Numbered from the stretch's first letter, positions 52,249 to 63,513 are shown. The stretch: 64,000 bases of DNA from Pseudomonas sp. BGr12 (GCF_030272895.1 NZ_JALRNF010000029.1:17307-81306), one strand, 5' to 3'. Notes: a model not told the origin generated them from the letters alone. Translations and numbers: made by a program.

Positions 52249-53640
52249 ATGAGTGTGATCATCGCCCTGGCAGCCCTCGCGCTGCTGATGCTGGCTGCCT
52301 ACCGTGGTTACAGCGTTATCCTCTTCGCCCCCATCGCCGCCCTCGGCGCTGTCCTGCTCACCGACCCCTCCGCCGTGGCCCCGGCCTTCACCGGCGTGTT
52401 CATGGAGAAAATGGTCGGTTTCATCAAGCTGTACTTCCCGGTGTTCCTGCTCGGCGCCGTGTTCGGCAAGCTGATCGAGCTGTCGGGCTTTTCCCGCTCC
52501 ATCGTCGCCGCCGCCATCCGCCTGCTCGGCACAAGCCAGGCGATGCTGGTGATCGTACTGGTTTGCGCCCTGCTCACCTACGGCGGGGTATCGCTGTTCG
52601 TGGTGGTGTTCGCGGTCTACCCGTTCGCCGCCGAAATGTTCCGCCAGAGCAACATCCCCAAGCGCCTGATTCCGGCGACCATCGCCCTGGGTGCGTTCTC
52701 CTTCACCATGGACGCCCTGCCCGGCACCCCGCAGATCCAGAACATCATCCCCAGCACCTTCTTCAACACCACTGCCTGGGCCGCGCCCTGGCTGGGGCTG
52801 ATCGGTACCCTGTTCGTGTTCTGCACCGGCATGCTCTACCTGCAGCGCCAGCGCAACAAGGCCCAGCGCGCCGGCGAAGGTTACGGCTCGGACCTGCGCA
52901 ACGAGCCGGAAACCGCCGCCGACCTCAAACTGCCCAACCCGCTGCTGGCCCTCTCGCCCCTGCTGCTGGTGGGGGTCATGAACCTGTTGTTCACCCACTG
53001 GATCCCGGCCTGGTACGGCAAGACCCACAGCCTCGCCCTGCCGGGCATGAGTGCGCCGGTGCAGACCGATATCGCCAAGCTCACGGCGATCTGGGCGGTG
53101 GAAGCCGCCTTGCTGCTGGGCATCCTGCTGGTGCTGGTCGCAGGCTTTGGCGCGATCAAGCATCGCCTGGCCGAAGGCAGCAAGAGCGCGGTCAGCGGCG
53201 CCTTGCTGGCGGCCATGAACACCGCCTCCGAATACGGCTTCGGCGCGGTGATCGCCTCGCTGCCGGGCTTTCTGGTGCTGGCCGACGCCTTGCGCGCCAT
53301 CCCCAATCCGCTGGTCAACGAGGCCATCACCGTCACCCTGCTGGCGGGCATCACCGGCTCCGCCTCGGGGGGCATGAGCATTGCCCTGGCGGCCATGTCC
53401 GACAGCTTCATCGCTGCCGCCAACGCCGCCAACATTCCCCTTGAGGTGCTGCACCGGGTGGCGTCCATGGCCAGTGGCGGCATGGACACCCTGCCGCACA
53501 ACGGCGCGGTGATCACCCTGCTGGCCGTGACCGGCCTGACCCACCGCGAAGCCTACAAGGACATTTTCGGTATTACCCTGATCAAGACCCTGGCGGTGTT
53601 CGTGGTCATCGCCACCTTCTACGCCACTGGCATCGTCTAA
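52249..53640 (+). CDS. GntP-family permease, probable 3-hydroxybutyrate uptake
   Basis: The 463-residue protein has about 12 membrane segments and the GntP/ion-transporter family sequence AVFGKLIELSGFSRSIV, ALLTYGGVSLFVVVFAVYPF and GSASGGMSIALAAMSD. GntP proteins carry gluconate and other hydroxy acids with protons. The neighbouring hydroxybutyrate dehydrogenase and the promoter type argue for hydroxybutyrate. ATG at 52249 is preceded by AAGGAG; the ATG at 52228 lacks such a site. Confidence 0.87.
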   Translation: MSVIIALAALALLMLAAYRGYSVILFAPIAALGAVLLTDPSAVAPAFTGVFMEKMVGFIKLYFPVFLLGAVFGKLIELSGFSRSIVAAAIRLLGTSQAMLVIVLVCALLTYGGVSLFVVVFAVYPFAAEMFRQSNIPKRLIPATIALGAFSFTMDALPGTPQIQNIIPSTFFNTTAWAAPWLGLIGTLFVFCTGMLYLQRQRNKAQRAGEGYGSDLRNEPETAADLKLPNPLLALSPLLLVGVMNLLFTHWIPAWYGKTHSLALPGMSAPVQTDIAKLTAIWAVEAALLLGILLVLVAGFGAIKHRLAEGSKSAVSGALLAAMNTASEYGFGAVIASLPGFLVLADALRAIPNPLVNEAITVTLLAGITGSASGGMSIALAAMSDSFIAAANAANIPLEVLHRVASMASGGMDTLPHNGAVITLLAVTGLTHREAYKDIFGITLIKTLAVFVVIATFYATGIV

Positions 53641-53649
53641 GGAGCATCC

Positions 53650-54420
53650 ATGAATCTCATCGGCAAGACAGCACTGGTCACCGGTTCCACCAGCGGCATT
53701 GGCCTGGGCATCGCCCATGTCCTGGCGCGGGCCGGGGCCAACCTGATCCTCAACGGCTTCGGCGATGCCAACGCGGTGATCGCCGAGGTGGCCCGGCACG
53801 GCACCCGGGTCGGCCATCACCCGGCCGACCTCGGTGACCTGGCACAGATCGAAGACCTGTTCGCCTATGCCGAGCGCGAGTTCGGTGGCGTCGATATCCT
53901 CGTCAACAACGCCGGCATCCAGCATGTGGCCCCGGTCGAAGACTTCCCCGTCGAGCGCTGGGACTCGATCATCGCCATCAACCTGACCGCCGTGTTCCAT
54001 GGCACCCGCCTGGTGCTGCCGGGCATGCGCCAGCGCAACTGGGGACGGATCGTCAACATCGCCTCGGTGCACGGCCAGGTCGGCTCCACCGGCAAGGCCG
54101 CCTACGTCGCGGCCAAGCACGGAGTGGTCGGCCTGACCAAGGTGGTGGGCCTGGAGACCGCCACCAGCAACATCACCTGCAACGCCATCTGCCCGGGTTG
54201 GGTACTGACGCCGCTGGTGCAGAAACAGATCGACGACCGTGCCGCCGGCGGTGTCGACGCCGGCCAGGCGCAGCGCGATCTGCTGGCCGAAAAGCAACCT
54301 TCGCTGGCCTTCGTCACTCCCGAACACCTGGGTGAGCTGGTATTGTTCCTCTGTAGCGAAGCTGGCAGCCAGGTTCGCGGCGCCGCCTGGAACATCGATG
54401 GCGGCTGGCTGGCCCAATGA
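53650..54420 (+). CDS. hbdH: 3-hydroxybutyrate dehydrogenase
   Basis: The 256-residue short-chain dehydrogenase has the NAD motif [31 protein letters not shown], the catalytic serine (NIASVHG) and YxxxK (AAYVAAKHG), and the substrate-lid segment [16 protein letters not shown] characteristic of D-3-hydroxybutyrate dehydrogenases. It oxidises 3-hydroxybutyrate to acetoacetate, which the acetoacetyl-CoA synthetase at 54982 can activate. It follows the permease by 9 bp with AAGGAG at the end of the permease gene, so they are one operon. Confidence 0.93.
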   Translation: MNLIGKTALVTGSTSGIGLGIAHVLARAGANLILNGFGDANAVIAEVARHGTRVGHHPADLGDLAQIEDLFAYAEREFGGVDILVNNAGIQHVAPVEDFPVERWDSIIAINLTAVFHGTRLVLPGMRQRNWGRIVNIASVHGQVGSTGKAAYVAAKHGVVGLTKVVGLETATSNITCNAICPGWVLTPLVQKQIDDRAAGGVDAGQAQRDLLAEKQPSLAFVTPEHLGELVLFLCSEAGSQVRGAAWNIDGGWLAQ

Positions 54421-54476
54421 CGGGTGGCTCGGGATCTGGTTGCGGCATCGTCTTTTTTACCTGCAAGGAGGCCTTC

Positions 54477-54956
54477 ATGCGCCCGATCCCCCTCACCGCG
54501 TTGTTCACCCTGACCCTGGCGACCGCCGTTTCGGCACAGGCCGCCAGCCTCAAGGATGTAGCGCCCTACCCCGAGGCCGAAAAAGGCTTTACCCGCCAGG
54601 TCATCCACCTGCCGGCCCAGGCCGACGAGTCGGCGTTCAAACTGGAAGTACTGGCCGGCAAGCAGTTGCAGGTCGACTGCAACCGCCAGCGCCTGGGCGG
54701 CAACCTGGAAGAACAGACCCTGCAAGGCTGGGGCTACAACTACTACCGCCTGGAGAAAGTATCGGGCCCGGCCTCGACCCTGATGGCCTGCCCGGACGGC
54801 AAGAAACAACAAGCCTTCGTGCCGGTGATCGGCGACGGTTTCCTGCTGCGCTACAACAGCAAGCTGCCGGTGGTGGTCTATGTGCCTGACGGCGTCGAAG
54901 TGCGCTACCGCATCTGGTCAGCCGCAGGCGACGTGAAGCACGCTACAGTGGAATAA
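54477..54956 (+). CDS. eco: Ecotin, periplasmic serine protease inhibitor
   Basis: The 159-residue protein has a signal peptide ([21 protein letters not shown]) and the ecotin fold: [19 protein letters not shown], disulfide cysteines (VDCNRQ and MACPDG) and the primary loop [11 protein letters not shown]. By alignment with E. coli ecotin the P1 residue is Leu (Met84 in E. coli), P1' Met. Ecotin dimers inhibit trypsin-fold proteases such as host elastase. Gene start at 54477 has AAGGAGG. It lies between hbdH and the acetoacetyl-CoA synthetase though it has no visible link to ketone body use. Confidence 0.92.
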   Translation: MRPIPLTALFTLTLATAVSAQAASLKDVAPYPEAEKGFTRQVIHLPAQADESAFKLEVLAGKQLQVDCNRQRLGGNLEEQTLQGWGYNYYRLEKVSGPASTLMACPDGKKQQAFVPVIGDGFLLRYNSKLPVVVYVPDGVEVRYRIWSAAGDVKHATVE

Positions 54957-54981
54957 GGGTTCCACCTTTGAGGAACGCGGC

Positions 54982-56943
<1,962 letters not shown>

Positions 56944-56978
56944 TGCGCGGTTTCAGCGCTTTGCACAGGTACGACGAA

Positions 56979-57254
56979 ATGAAAGCACAGGCCCGGCACA
57001 TTCTGGTCAAGACCGCCGAGGAGGCCGAACAGCTCAAGCAACGCATCGCCAAGGGCGAGGCGTTCGATGTGCTGGCCAAGAAATACTCCACCTGCCCCTC
57101 CGGCAAACGCGGTGGCGACCTGGGTGAGGTGCGCCCGGGGCAGATGGTCGGGGCCATCGACCAGGTGATCTTCAAAAAGCCGCTGCGTACCGTGCACGGC
57201 CCGATCAAGAGCAAGTTCGGCTATCACCTGGTGCAGGTGTTCTACCGCGACTGA
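56979..57254 (+). CDS. PpiC-type peptidyl-prolyl isomerase, second copy
   Basis: The 91-residue parvulin (KAQARHILVKTAEEAEQLK at the start, CPSGKRGGDLGEVRPGQMV, KSKFGYHLVQVFYRD at the end) is related to the one at 38851 but clearly different in sequence. ATG at 56979 gives the standard family length; 56943 would add 12 residues without family likeness. The 3' end overlaps by 13 bases that of the convergent DUF1652 gene. Confidence 0.88.
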   Translation: MKAQARHILVKTAEEAEQLKQRIAKGEAFDVLAKKYSTCPSGKRGGDLGEVRPGQMVGAIDQVIFKKPLRTVHGPIKSKFGYHLVQVFYRD

Positions 57255-57511
57255 CCGCCAGGATGGCGGTGCAGCGCACGCAAGTTGCGCTGGTCCTCCA
57301 GGTCATTGCGCAGGCCGGCGATCAGGTTCGAAATGGCCCGGCTGCTGTTCAGCGGCTCGGTGCTGATGCCGGTCACCAGCAGGTCGACCTGCTCGCAGCT
57401 GCGGTCGTACACCCGCACCGTCAATGAACGGTCCGCCGCCTGGGTGCACTGGCAGCGGGTGGGTAGAAAACTGCGTTCGATGATGTTGCGCAACTCCAGG
57501 GTCGAGAGCAT
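57242..57511 (-). CDS. DUF1652 family protein
   Basis: The 89-residue protein starts MLSTLELRNIIERSFLPTRC and is of the small DUF1652 family common in Pseudomonas. No catalytic motif is known to me. The stretch IERSFLPTRCQCTQAADRSL is typical. It overlaps the convergent ppiC end, and its promoter must lie in the gap before 57788. GGAGAA lies before the start. Confidence 0.83.
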   Translation of the reverse strand: MLSTLELRNIIERSFLPTRCQCTQAADRSLTVRVYDRSCEQVDLLVTGISTEPLNSSRAISNLIAGLRNDLEDQRNLRALHRHPGGQSR

Positions 57512-57787
57512 CGGTGATTCTCCTTGCAGGTGGCAGACAGCGGTTCCGTGTTGCCCGGTCCGCCTCCAAGGCTAGGTCATATTTCTCAATCGAATCAGAC
57601 CCTTTCACTATAAGGATGGTGCCGTTCTGGCGGTCACGACAAGGCAGTGGCTATTAGCCACCTAGCATTTTTGCCAGTTGTCACCGTTTCTGTTTGCTCC
57701 AACTCTCAGGCACAGGACCCGTCCAGTTCTGACAGGGAAACTGGATCTGCTTTGGTCAGTGTCCTGTACGGAAATGGAGCCTGCCAG

Positions 57788-60154
57788 ATGCGAGCCTCAC
57801 TGTTCGTGGTACTCAGCACCCTGCCCTGCGTTGTGTTTGCCCAGAACCTTGTGGTCGGGCCTGGCGACAATCTCGGTGCCGTCGTCCAGACACCACAGAT
57901 CGACGACTTCCTGATGACCGGCGGCACCGTCCAGTCCCTGGCCCAGGGCGATGCCCGCGATACTTTCAGGATGAACGCCGGGCAAATCGTCGGCGCTTTT
58001 GAAGACGGCGATATCGCGCAATTTTCCGGCGGCCGCATCGGTCGCGTCGACATGAAACTCGACAACAATATCTTCAGCATGTCCGGCGGCAGTATCGACG
58101 GCAACCTGGTAACCGGCTTTGGCAATGACAGCATCTTCCTCAATGCCGGGACCATCGGCGGCAATATCAGCACCAGTGGTGGCAGGGACATCTTTGTCAT
58201 CACCGGCGGTGAGCTGCGCGGCAACCTGCTCGCCAGCTTCGGCAATGACGACCTCAAGTGGCAAGGCGGAACCATACGCGGAACCGTGGACATGGGGGGC
58301 GATGACGACGTGGCGGCGCTCAAGGACCGCTCCAGCACCGTACTGAATATCGTCGTCAACGGCGGTGCTGGCGTTGACACGCTGCTCTTCGATAACAGTC
58401 AGCCCGTGGGGGGCGATCGCTACATCAACTGGGAAACCGTCAACCTGACCAACGCCAGCCGATGGAGCCTGGACAATGCCTTGACCCTCGGTGATACCAG
58501 TGCGGTTGCCGCACCCACCGCCCTGAATATCGATGCCAGTAGCTCGCTGGTCTCCCGCTCGGGCACGATCAACGCCTTCAACCCCGGCCAACCACTGACC
58601 GTAAACAGCAGCGGGCTCATCGATCTGAGTAGTGGCGGCGACGCCCAGGGGCGCCTGACCATCAATGGCAACTTTGTCGGCAATGGCGGCACTTTAAAGC
58701 TCAACACCGTGCTGGCCAGTGATGACGCGCCATCGGATCGGCTGGTGGTCAACCGGGGTACGATTTCTGGCACTACCAACTTACAGATCAGCAATCTCGG
58801 CGGCGCCGGGGCCGCGACCAGCCAGAACGGTATCCAGGTCGTGGAAGCCACCAATGGCGCGACCAGCAGCAGCGGCGCCTTCGTCCAGACCCAGGTCTTG
58901 TCGGCCGGTGCCTTCGACTATCGACTGTTCAAAGGCGGGGTCACGCCTGGTAGCCAGAATAGCTGGTACCTGCGCACCGCCGTGGTAGCCCCAGACCCCA
59001 CTCCGCTGCCGGAACCCGTTGATCCAGGAACAGGTGGACCCGGCCCCGTCGACCCAGGCCCAGTTGAGCCTGGGCCCGTCGATCCGGGGCCTGGTCAGCC
59101 GGAACCGGAGGCGCCGGTCGTCGTGGTGCCGCTGCCAGAGCCGGCGCCCGCTCCGGGGCAACCGGAGCTGCCGCCCCCGACACCCGGTGTGGTCATTCCA
59201 CTCTACCGCCCCGAAGTCGCGGTATATGCGGCGGCGCCTCGTGCTGCGGCACTGGTCGCACGTTCGGCGCTGGGCACCTTTCATCAGCGCCAGGGCGACC
59301 AGAACCTGTTGAATGAGCAGGGTGCGGCATCGGCCAGTTGGGGCCAGGCTTATGGCAACCACTTTCGCCAAAGCTGGTCAGGCACGGTAGACCCGAGCCT
59401 GGATGGCAACCTGTATGGGTTCAAGGTCGGCCAGGACCTGTATGCCTGGCAAGGCGACAACGGCTATCGCCAGTATGTCGGCGTGTATGTCGGCCACAGC
59501 CGCCTGAACGGCGATGTCAAAGGCTTTGCCCTGGGCATCGAAGACAGCGCGGTGGGCGATCTTAAGCTCGACAGCGACAGCGTCGGCACCTACTGGACCC
59601 TGGTGGGGCCGCAGCACGGGTATGTCGATGTCGTCGTGCAGTATTCGGACGTTGACGGGCGGGCGAAATCCGATCGCGGGGACCAGCTGGACCTCAATGG
59701 ACACACCTGGGCCGCATCGCTGGAAACCGGCTATCCCATTGCGCTCTCGCCGCAGTGGACCGTGGAACCCCAGGCGCAGGTCATTGCCCAGTCGGTTTCG
59801 CTGGACAGCGCCGATGACAGCGTTGCCCATGTCGACTACGACGCCCAGACAGAGTTGATCGGCCGCCTCGGCGTGCGCCTGGAGGGCAACTTCAAATCAG
59901 GCAGCGTCCCCTTGCAGCCTTACCTGCAGCTCAACCTCTGGCACGCTGATGGTGGTCGCGACACGCTGACCTTCGACGACCTCGACCGGATCAAGACCGA
60001 CTACCGCAGCACCTCGCTGGACGTCGGCACCGGCCTGGTCGCGCAGCTGGGCAAGAACCTCAGCGTGCACGCCGGCATCGACTACGGCAGCAACCTCGAC
60101 GCCCACCAGCAGGAGAGGATCGGCGCCAACCTTGGGGTTCGTATCAGCTACTAG
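57788..60154 (+). CDS. Autotransporter (type Va) with beta-helix passenger
   Basis: The 788-residue protein has a signal peptide (RASLFVVLSTLPCVVFA, cleavage before QNLVVG), a passenger (about 20-400) with GGxI/V-type turns ('MSGGSIDGNLVTG..', 'NAGTIGGNIST', 'ITGGELRGNLL') that suggests a beta-helix, a Pro/Glu-rich linker of PGPVDPGP units (about 410-480) and a C-terminal beta-barrel (about 520-788) ending LGVRISY. No catalytic triad or RGD motif is obvious, so an adhesin role is likely. ATG at 57788 has TGGAG before it; the upstream frame lacks a better signal. A TTCTGACAGGGAAACTGG segment 60 bp upstream recalls half of the TGACAG element, without the second half. Confidence 0.88.
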   Translation: MRASLFVVLSTLPCVVFAQNLVVGPGDNLGAVVQTPQIDDFLMTGGTVQSLAQGDARDTFRMNAGQIVGAFEDGDIAQFSGGRIGRVDMKLDNNIFSMSGGSIDGNLVTGFGNDSIFLNAGTIGGNISTSGGRDIFVITGGELRGNLLASFGNDDLKWQGGTIRGTVDMGGDDDVAALKDRSSTVLNIVVNGGAGVDTLLFDNSQPVGGDRYINWETVNLTNASRWSLDNALTLGDTSAVAAPTALNIDASSSLVSRSGTINAFNPGQPLTVNSSGLIDLSSGGDAQGRLTINGNFVGNGGTLKLNTVLASDDAPSDRLVVNRGTISGTTNLQISNLGGAGAATSQNGIQVVEATNGATSSSGAFVQTQVLSAGAFDYRLFKGGVTPGSQNSWYLRTAVVAPDPTPLPEPVDPGTGGPGPVDPGPVEPGPVDPGPGQPEPEAPVVVVPLPEPAPAPGQPELPPPTPGVVIPLYRPEVAVYAAAPRAAALVARSALGTFHQRQGDQNLLNEQGAASASWGQAYGNHFRQSWSGTVDPSLDGNLYGFKVGQDLYAWQGDNGYRQYVGVYVGHSRLNGDVKGFALGIEDSAVGDLKLDSDSVGTYWTLVGPQHGYVDVVVQYSDVDGRAKSDRGDQLDLNGHTWAASLETGYPIALSPQWTVEPQAQVIAQSVSLDSADDSVAHVDYDAQTELIGRLGVRLEGNFKSGSVPLQPYLQLNLWHADGGRDTLTFDDLDRIKTDYRSTSLDVGTGLVAQLGKNLSVHAGIDYGSNLDAHQQERIGANLGVRISY

Positions 60155-60777
60155 GCCCGCCGCGCTGCCAGCAGGCCGATCCCGGCGCAGCCGAGCAGCG
60201 TGGCACTGACCCGGTTGAACAGGCGCCGCGGCCCGGGCTGGTTGAACCAGCGTTGCAGGTAGGCACCGAGCCAGCCGTAGATGGCGATGGCCAGCCACTC
60301 CAGCAGCAGGAACAGGCCACCCAGCCAGGCGAACTGCTCGGCCACCGGCACCGGGCTGCCGACCTGGACGAACTGCGGCAGGAAGGCGGTGAAGATCAGG
60401 ATGGCCTTGGGATTGCCCGCCGCCACCCAGAACTCCTGGCGCGCCAGGCGCAAGGTGCCACGGCTGCGCTCGGCCACCTGGGTATCGGTCGCCACCGGTG
60501 CCCGCCACAGTTGCCAGGCGATGTAGAACAGGTAGGCCGCGCCCAACAGCTTGATCGCCAGGAACAGGTACTCGCTGGTGTGCAGCACCACCGCCAGGCC
60601 CATGGCGGCCAGCACGATCATCCCGGCAAAGGCCAGCAGGCGGCCCACGCCGGCCACGCAGGCGATGCGCAGGCCATAACGGCTGGCATTGTTCAACGAC
60701 AACAGGTTGTTCGGCCCGGGCGCCATGTTCAGGGCAAAACAGGCTGGGATGAACAGGGCGAGTGTGGACAGGTCCAT
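60151..60777 (-). CDS. LysE/RhtB family amino acid exporter
   Basis: The 208-residue inner-membrane protein has about five or six helices and the family start FIPACFALNMAPGPNNLLSL; AGNPKAILIFTAFLPQF is the other conserved part. It would expel an amino acid or derivative (lysine, threonine and homoserine in known cases). The end overlaps by four bases the stop of the convergent autotransporter. ATG at 60777 gives the normal family length; the longer frame to 60894 is leader. Confidence 0.9.
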   Translation of the reverse strand: MDLSTLALFIPACFALNMAPGPNNLLSLNNASRYGLRIACVAGVGRLLAFAGMIVLAAMGLAVVLHTSEYLFLAIKLLGAAYLFYIAWQLWRAPVATDTQVAERSRGTLRLARQEFWVAAGNPKAILIFTAFLPQFVQVGSPVPVAEQFAWLGGLFLLLEWLAIAIYGWLGAYLQRWFNQPGPRRLFNRVSATLLGCAGIGLLAARRA

Positions 60778-61083
60778 GGCGGCGCTCCGGTGACGGGAAG
60801 CAGCAGAATCCGGGCAGCGGCCCCTGAGCGTCAAGGTACAGTTGGGCAGAAAAACTGTGCACGCCACCGATTGCCCTACCACCTTGTGCAACAACCACTT
60901 GGCAGCCGGTTACAGCGAATCGCTTGAACCTGGCCGCCGGTCCATAGCAAAACAATATCAATCCACTTCCAGTCATTGGCTATACCTCTTCCTGGCACAT
61001 GAGTGCCCGGGTGCACGGAGGCTGCACACAGGACGCAGTTCGAGGTCACCTGACCTGCCAACTCAAGGAAAAGGAAATTCGAC
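60778..61083. other. 306-bp divergent intergenic region
   Basis: It holds the promoters of the LysE-type exporter and the 243-residue protein. I see GGCAC-ATGA-GTGCC (60993-61006) as a short palindrome and AAGGAAAAGG as a ribosome site near 61068, nothing else. No gene found. Confidence 0.5.
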
Positions 61084-61815
61084 ATGGAAAGCATCGCAGT
61101 CAGCGCCAGCCAGATCAACTGGAGCGGCGGCCAGCGCATCACCCTCAGATCCGGCGACACCGCCACCTGCACTACCCTGCGCCCCGGCCAGTTGTACGGG
61201 GTGTTCCTCTACAACTCGGCGCAGAACGACAACAATGCCACGGTCAACGTGGTGTGGAGCAACAGCCAGCCCCCCTGCCAGATCACCGTTCCCGGCACCA
61301 CGGCCAACGCCGGCCTGGCCTCGGTCGGGTTTGTCTCGGGGACCGATACGCAGACCATCTCCCTGTCTGTGCCGCCCAACAGCGGCATCGCCCAGGTCGA
61401 TGCGTGGCTGGGCAGCGTAAGCATGCCGACCAACACCGCCGGGCTGAACAACCAGGCGCTGCAGGCCAACGGCGAGCAGGTGCCTTTCAACAAGTACGCC
61501 CGCTATTACGCGGTACCGCCATCGAAGTGGATGAGCCTGACCATCGTCAGCACCATCAACCAGTTCGTCTCCTGTCAGTTCCGCCAGGACAAGGCCGTAG
61601 TGTTCGTAGTCAACGAAACCTCCAATGGCTTGCTGTCCGGGCAGATCAGCGCGATGGGGCCGACGGCGTCGGAGCCTGGGGCAGTGACCATCAGCACCTC
61701 CAACACCCAGAGCATCAAGGAAAACCTGCAAGGTGACGGCACCCAATGGGTGTGGATGGATGCCGACAGCCAGCAGAACTCGCAAACCGCCAGTATTGCC
61801 TTGCAGTCCCTGTAG
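61084..61815 (+). CDS. Unrecognised 243-residue Asn/Ser/Thr-rich protein
   Basis: I do not recognise the family. The protein starts MESIAVSASQINWSGGQR without a signal peptide, and is rich in Asn, Gln, Ser and Thr with alternating hydrophobic residues, suggesting an all-beta fold. Three cysteines occur (ATCTTL, PPCQIT, VSCQF). A central GLNNQALQANGEQVPFNKYA and YYAVPPSKWMSLTIVSTINQ separate two similar-looking halves. It stands alone with its own terminator (61843-61868). Small beta-rich proteins without a signal peptide in plant-associated Pseudomonas include insecticidal pore formers and lectins, but no motif proves this. Confidence 0.8.
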   Translation: MESIAVSASQINWSGGQRITLRSGDTATCTTLRPGQLYGVFLYNSAQNDNNATVNVVWSNSQPPCQITVPGTTANAGLASVGFVSGTDTQTISLSVPPNSGIAQVDAWLGSVSMPTNTAGLNNQALQANGEQVPFNKYARYYAVPPSKWMSLTIVSTINQFVSCQFRQDKAVVFVVNETSNGLLSGQISAMGPTASEPGAVTISTSNTQSIKENLQGDGTQWVWMDADSQQNSQTASIALQSL

Positions 61816-61842
61816 CAGCAGGCACTGTCGAGGCGTCCCGGG

Positions 61843-61868
61843 AGGCCCCCTTGTGGGGCCTTCCTTTT
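61843..61868 (+). terminator. Rho-independent terminator
   Basis: AGGCCCC (61843-61849) and GGGGCCT (61855-61861) pair, followed by TCCTTTT. It ends the unrecognised 243-residue gene and lies just before the end of the convergent phosphatase gene. Confidence 0.8.
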
Positions 61869-61873
61869 ACCGC

Positions 61874-62566
61874 TCAGTCAGTGGTGAGGTTGGCCAGGCT
61901 GAGGCTGTCCAGGTCCAGCAGGCTGAAATGACCACGGGCCCAGCCACCCGTATCGATGTGCCAGATATTGCCCAGCACCTGCACCTCGCGCAGCGGGGTA
62001 TGGCCGACGATCAACGCCCGCAGGCCCGAGACAGGCCTGTCATCGTCCTCCTGCAAGCGCCGCCGCGACCACTGGCAGTACTCCTCCACGTCCCGTGCCC
62101 TGGGCGCCTTGAGTTGCTCGCACAGCTCGGACCACTGGGCGAACGGGCAATCGGCATGCAGCAGGCCGACCAGCCCGCCTGCTGTCTCGACTTCAATGGC
62201 CATTGGCATGCGCGCGAAACGCGCGGCAAAACGGACCTGCTCCTCGCCCGGCAGGTCGAGAAACCAGCCGCCACCGGCGGCGCGGTACTGGCCGTAGTCC
62301 AGCCAGCCGCCGCTGGCATGGGTGATCGCCAGCGCTTCATGGTTACCCTGTATCGCGTGAAACCAGGGCTGATCCAGCCAGTGCAGGGCCTGCGGGCATT
62401 CGGGGCCGCGATCGACCAGGTCACCGACGCTGAACAGCCGGTCCACCGCCGGATCGAAGCCGATCCTGTCCAGTTGCGCCTCCAGGCGCTGGAAGTGGCC
62501 GTGTATATCGCCCACCGCGTAGTCCCGCCCCAGCGGGTTGATGGCGTACCGCTCGATCCTGCTCAC
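61874..62566 (-). CDS. Serine/threonine phosphatase, PphA-like metallophosphoesterase
   Basis: The 230-residue protein has the metallophosphatase set YAVGDIHGHFQ, FSVGDLVDRGPE and IQGNHEALA and a late VGHTPL histidine, as in PrpA/PphA, for two metal ions. It removes phosphate from Ser/Thr or Tyr residues of proteins. No ATG fits: the coding part begins with GTG at 62566 (VSRIERYAIN), with GAGGAGG four bases before. The upstream frame continues to 63148 but there it is the antisense of the DUF3016 gene. Confidence 0.86.
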   Translation of the reverse strand: MSRIERYAINPLGRDYAVGDIHGHFQRLEAQLDRIGFDPAVDRLFSVGDLVDRGPECPQALHWLDQPWFHAIQGNHEALAITHASGGWLDYGQYRAAGGGWFLDLPGEEQVRFAARFARMPMAIEVETAGGLVGLLHADCPFAQWSELCEQLKAPRARDVEEYCQWSRRRLQEDDDRPVSGLRALIVGHTPLREVQVLGNIWHIDTGGWARGHFSLLDLDSLSLANLTTD

Positions 62567-62644
62567 CTGGCCTCCTCTGACCCGCCTGCCCTGGCGGGGG
62601 TACAATATAGAAGCTGTGCAGACCGCTGCACCTGGAGGTGAATC

Positions 62645-63163
62645 ATGCGCCCTGTCCTGTCCCTTGTCGCCCTGAGCCTGCTGGCCAGCAGCAGCCTGGC
62701 GCAAACCGCCCCGAACTCCACGGTCGAGGTCACCTACGACAATCCCGAGCACTTTCGCGATGCCAGCCTGGACAGCAATGGTTATGAACGCGGCGCCGAC
62801 GAACAGGTCATGAAAGAACTGCGCAGCTACCTGCAGACCCTGGGCAAGCGCTACCTGCCCGCAGGCCAGAGCCTGCGCATCGACATCCGCGACATCGACC
62901 TGGCCGGACGTTTCGAGCCCTGGCATCCCCAGGCCTACACCATTCGCTTCATGCGCGATATCACCTGGCCCAGTATCGACCTGCACTACGTACTGTCGCA
63001 ACAGGGTCAGGCCGTGAGCCAGGCCGATGCCCACCTGACCGACAAGTTCTACCTGCAACGCCCGGGACGGCGCGCCACCAGCGACCGCCTCTATGCCGAA
63101 AAGGCCATGCTCGAGGAATGGTTCCGCAAACAGTTCGCCGTGCAGCACCAGACCTCGTCCTGA
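62645..63163 (+). CDS. DUF3016 family exported protein
   Basis: The 172-residue protein has a signal peptide (RPVLSLVALSLLASSSLAQ) and the DUF3016 body: VEVTYDNPEHFRDASLD, LGKRYLPAGQSLRIDIRDID and LAGRFEPWHP, with a final EEWFRKQF. It is probably periplasmic; function unknown. Divergent from the phosphatase gene, with GGAGG before the ATG. Confidence 0.85.
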   Translation: MRPVLSLVALSLLASSSLAQTAPNSTVEVTYDNPEHFRDASLDSNGYERGADEQVMKELRSYLQTLGKRYLPAGQSLRIDIRDIDLAGRFEPWHPQAYTIRFMRDITWPSIDLHYVLSQQGQAVSQADAHLTDKFYLQRPGRRATSDRLYAEKAMLEEWFRKQFAVQHQTSS

Positions 63164-63220
63164 ACCGACCGGACCGCTGCGCAGTCTGAGTCAATGTACC
63201 CCTGTACAGAGGACATACCG

Positions 63221-63505
63221 ATGGTCACTCATTACAAGGTAGCCGGCCACCTCGCCTGTGGTCACCATGGCAACAACCTGGTGTCGACTACCGAACTCAA
63301 CCGGGTCAAATGCCGTAGCTGTCGCAACACCGATGCCTACAAGGACGCCCGCCGCGACCAGCGCAACGCCGCTCGCCGTGCGGCCCGCAAGGCCCGCGCC
63401 CACCCGGCGGGCAGCGACTGGCGCGCCGCCTGGGCCGAACGCTTGACCGCCCTGCCCGGGCTGCAACGCCTGCCGCGGGGGTTCCAGGGACAGGGCTTTG
63501 TCTGA
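63221..63505 (+). CDS. Small putative zinc-ribbon basic protein
   Basis: The 94-residue protein has a possible zinc site made of ACGHH (near residue 10) and KCRSC (near 30), then an Arg/Ala-rich basic helix (DARRDQRNAARRAARKARA) that could bind nucleic acid. I recognise no named family. ATG at 63221 follows AGAGGA; an alternative ATG at 63194 adds nine residues including a cysteine. Confidence 0.7.
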   Translation: MVTHYKVAGHLACGHHGNNLVSTTELNRVKCRSCRNTDAYKDARRDQRNAARRAARKARAHPAGSDWRAAWAERLTALPGLQRLPRGFQGQGFV

Positions 63506-63513
63506 GATCTCCT

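Noticed and set aside
60993..61008. TGGCAC...TGCC as a sigma-54 promoter before the 243-residue gene
   Set aside because: The GG to GC distance is one base short of the fixed -24/-12 spacing, and the segment is better read as a small palindrome.
62567..63148. Upstream extension of the phosphatase reading frame to 424 codons
   Set aside because: That part is the antisense of the DUF3016 gene, whose signal peptide and family sequence are clear; a GTG with a good ribosome site begins the phosphatase.
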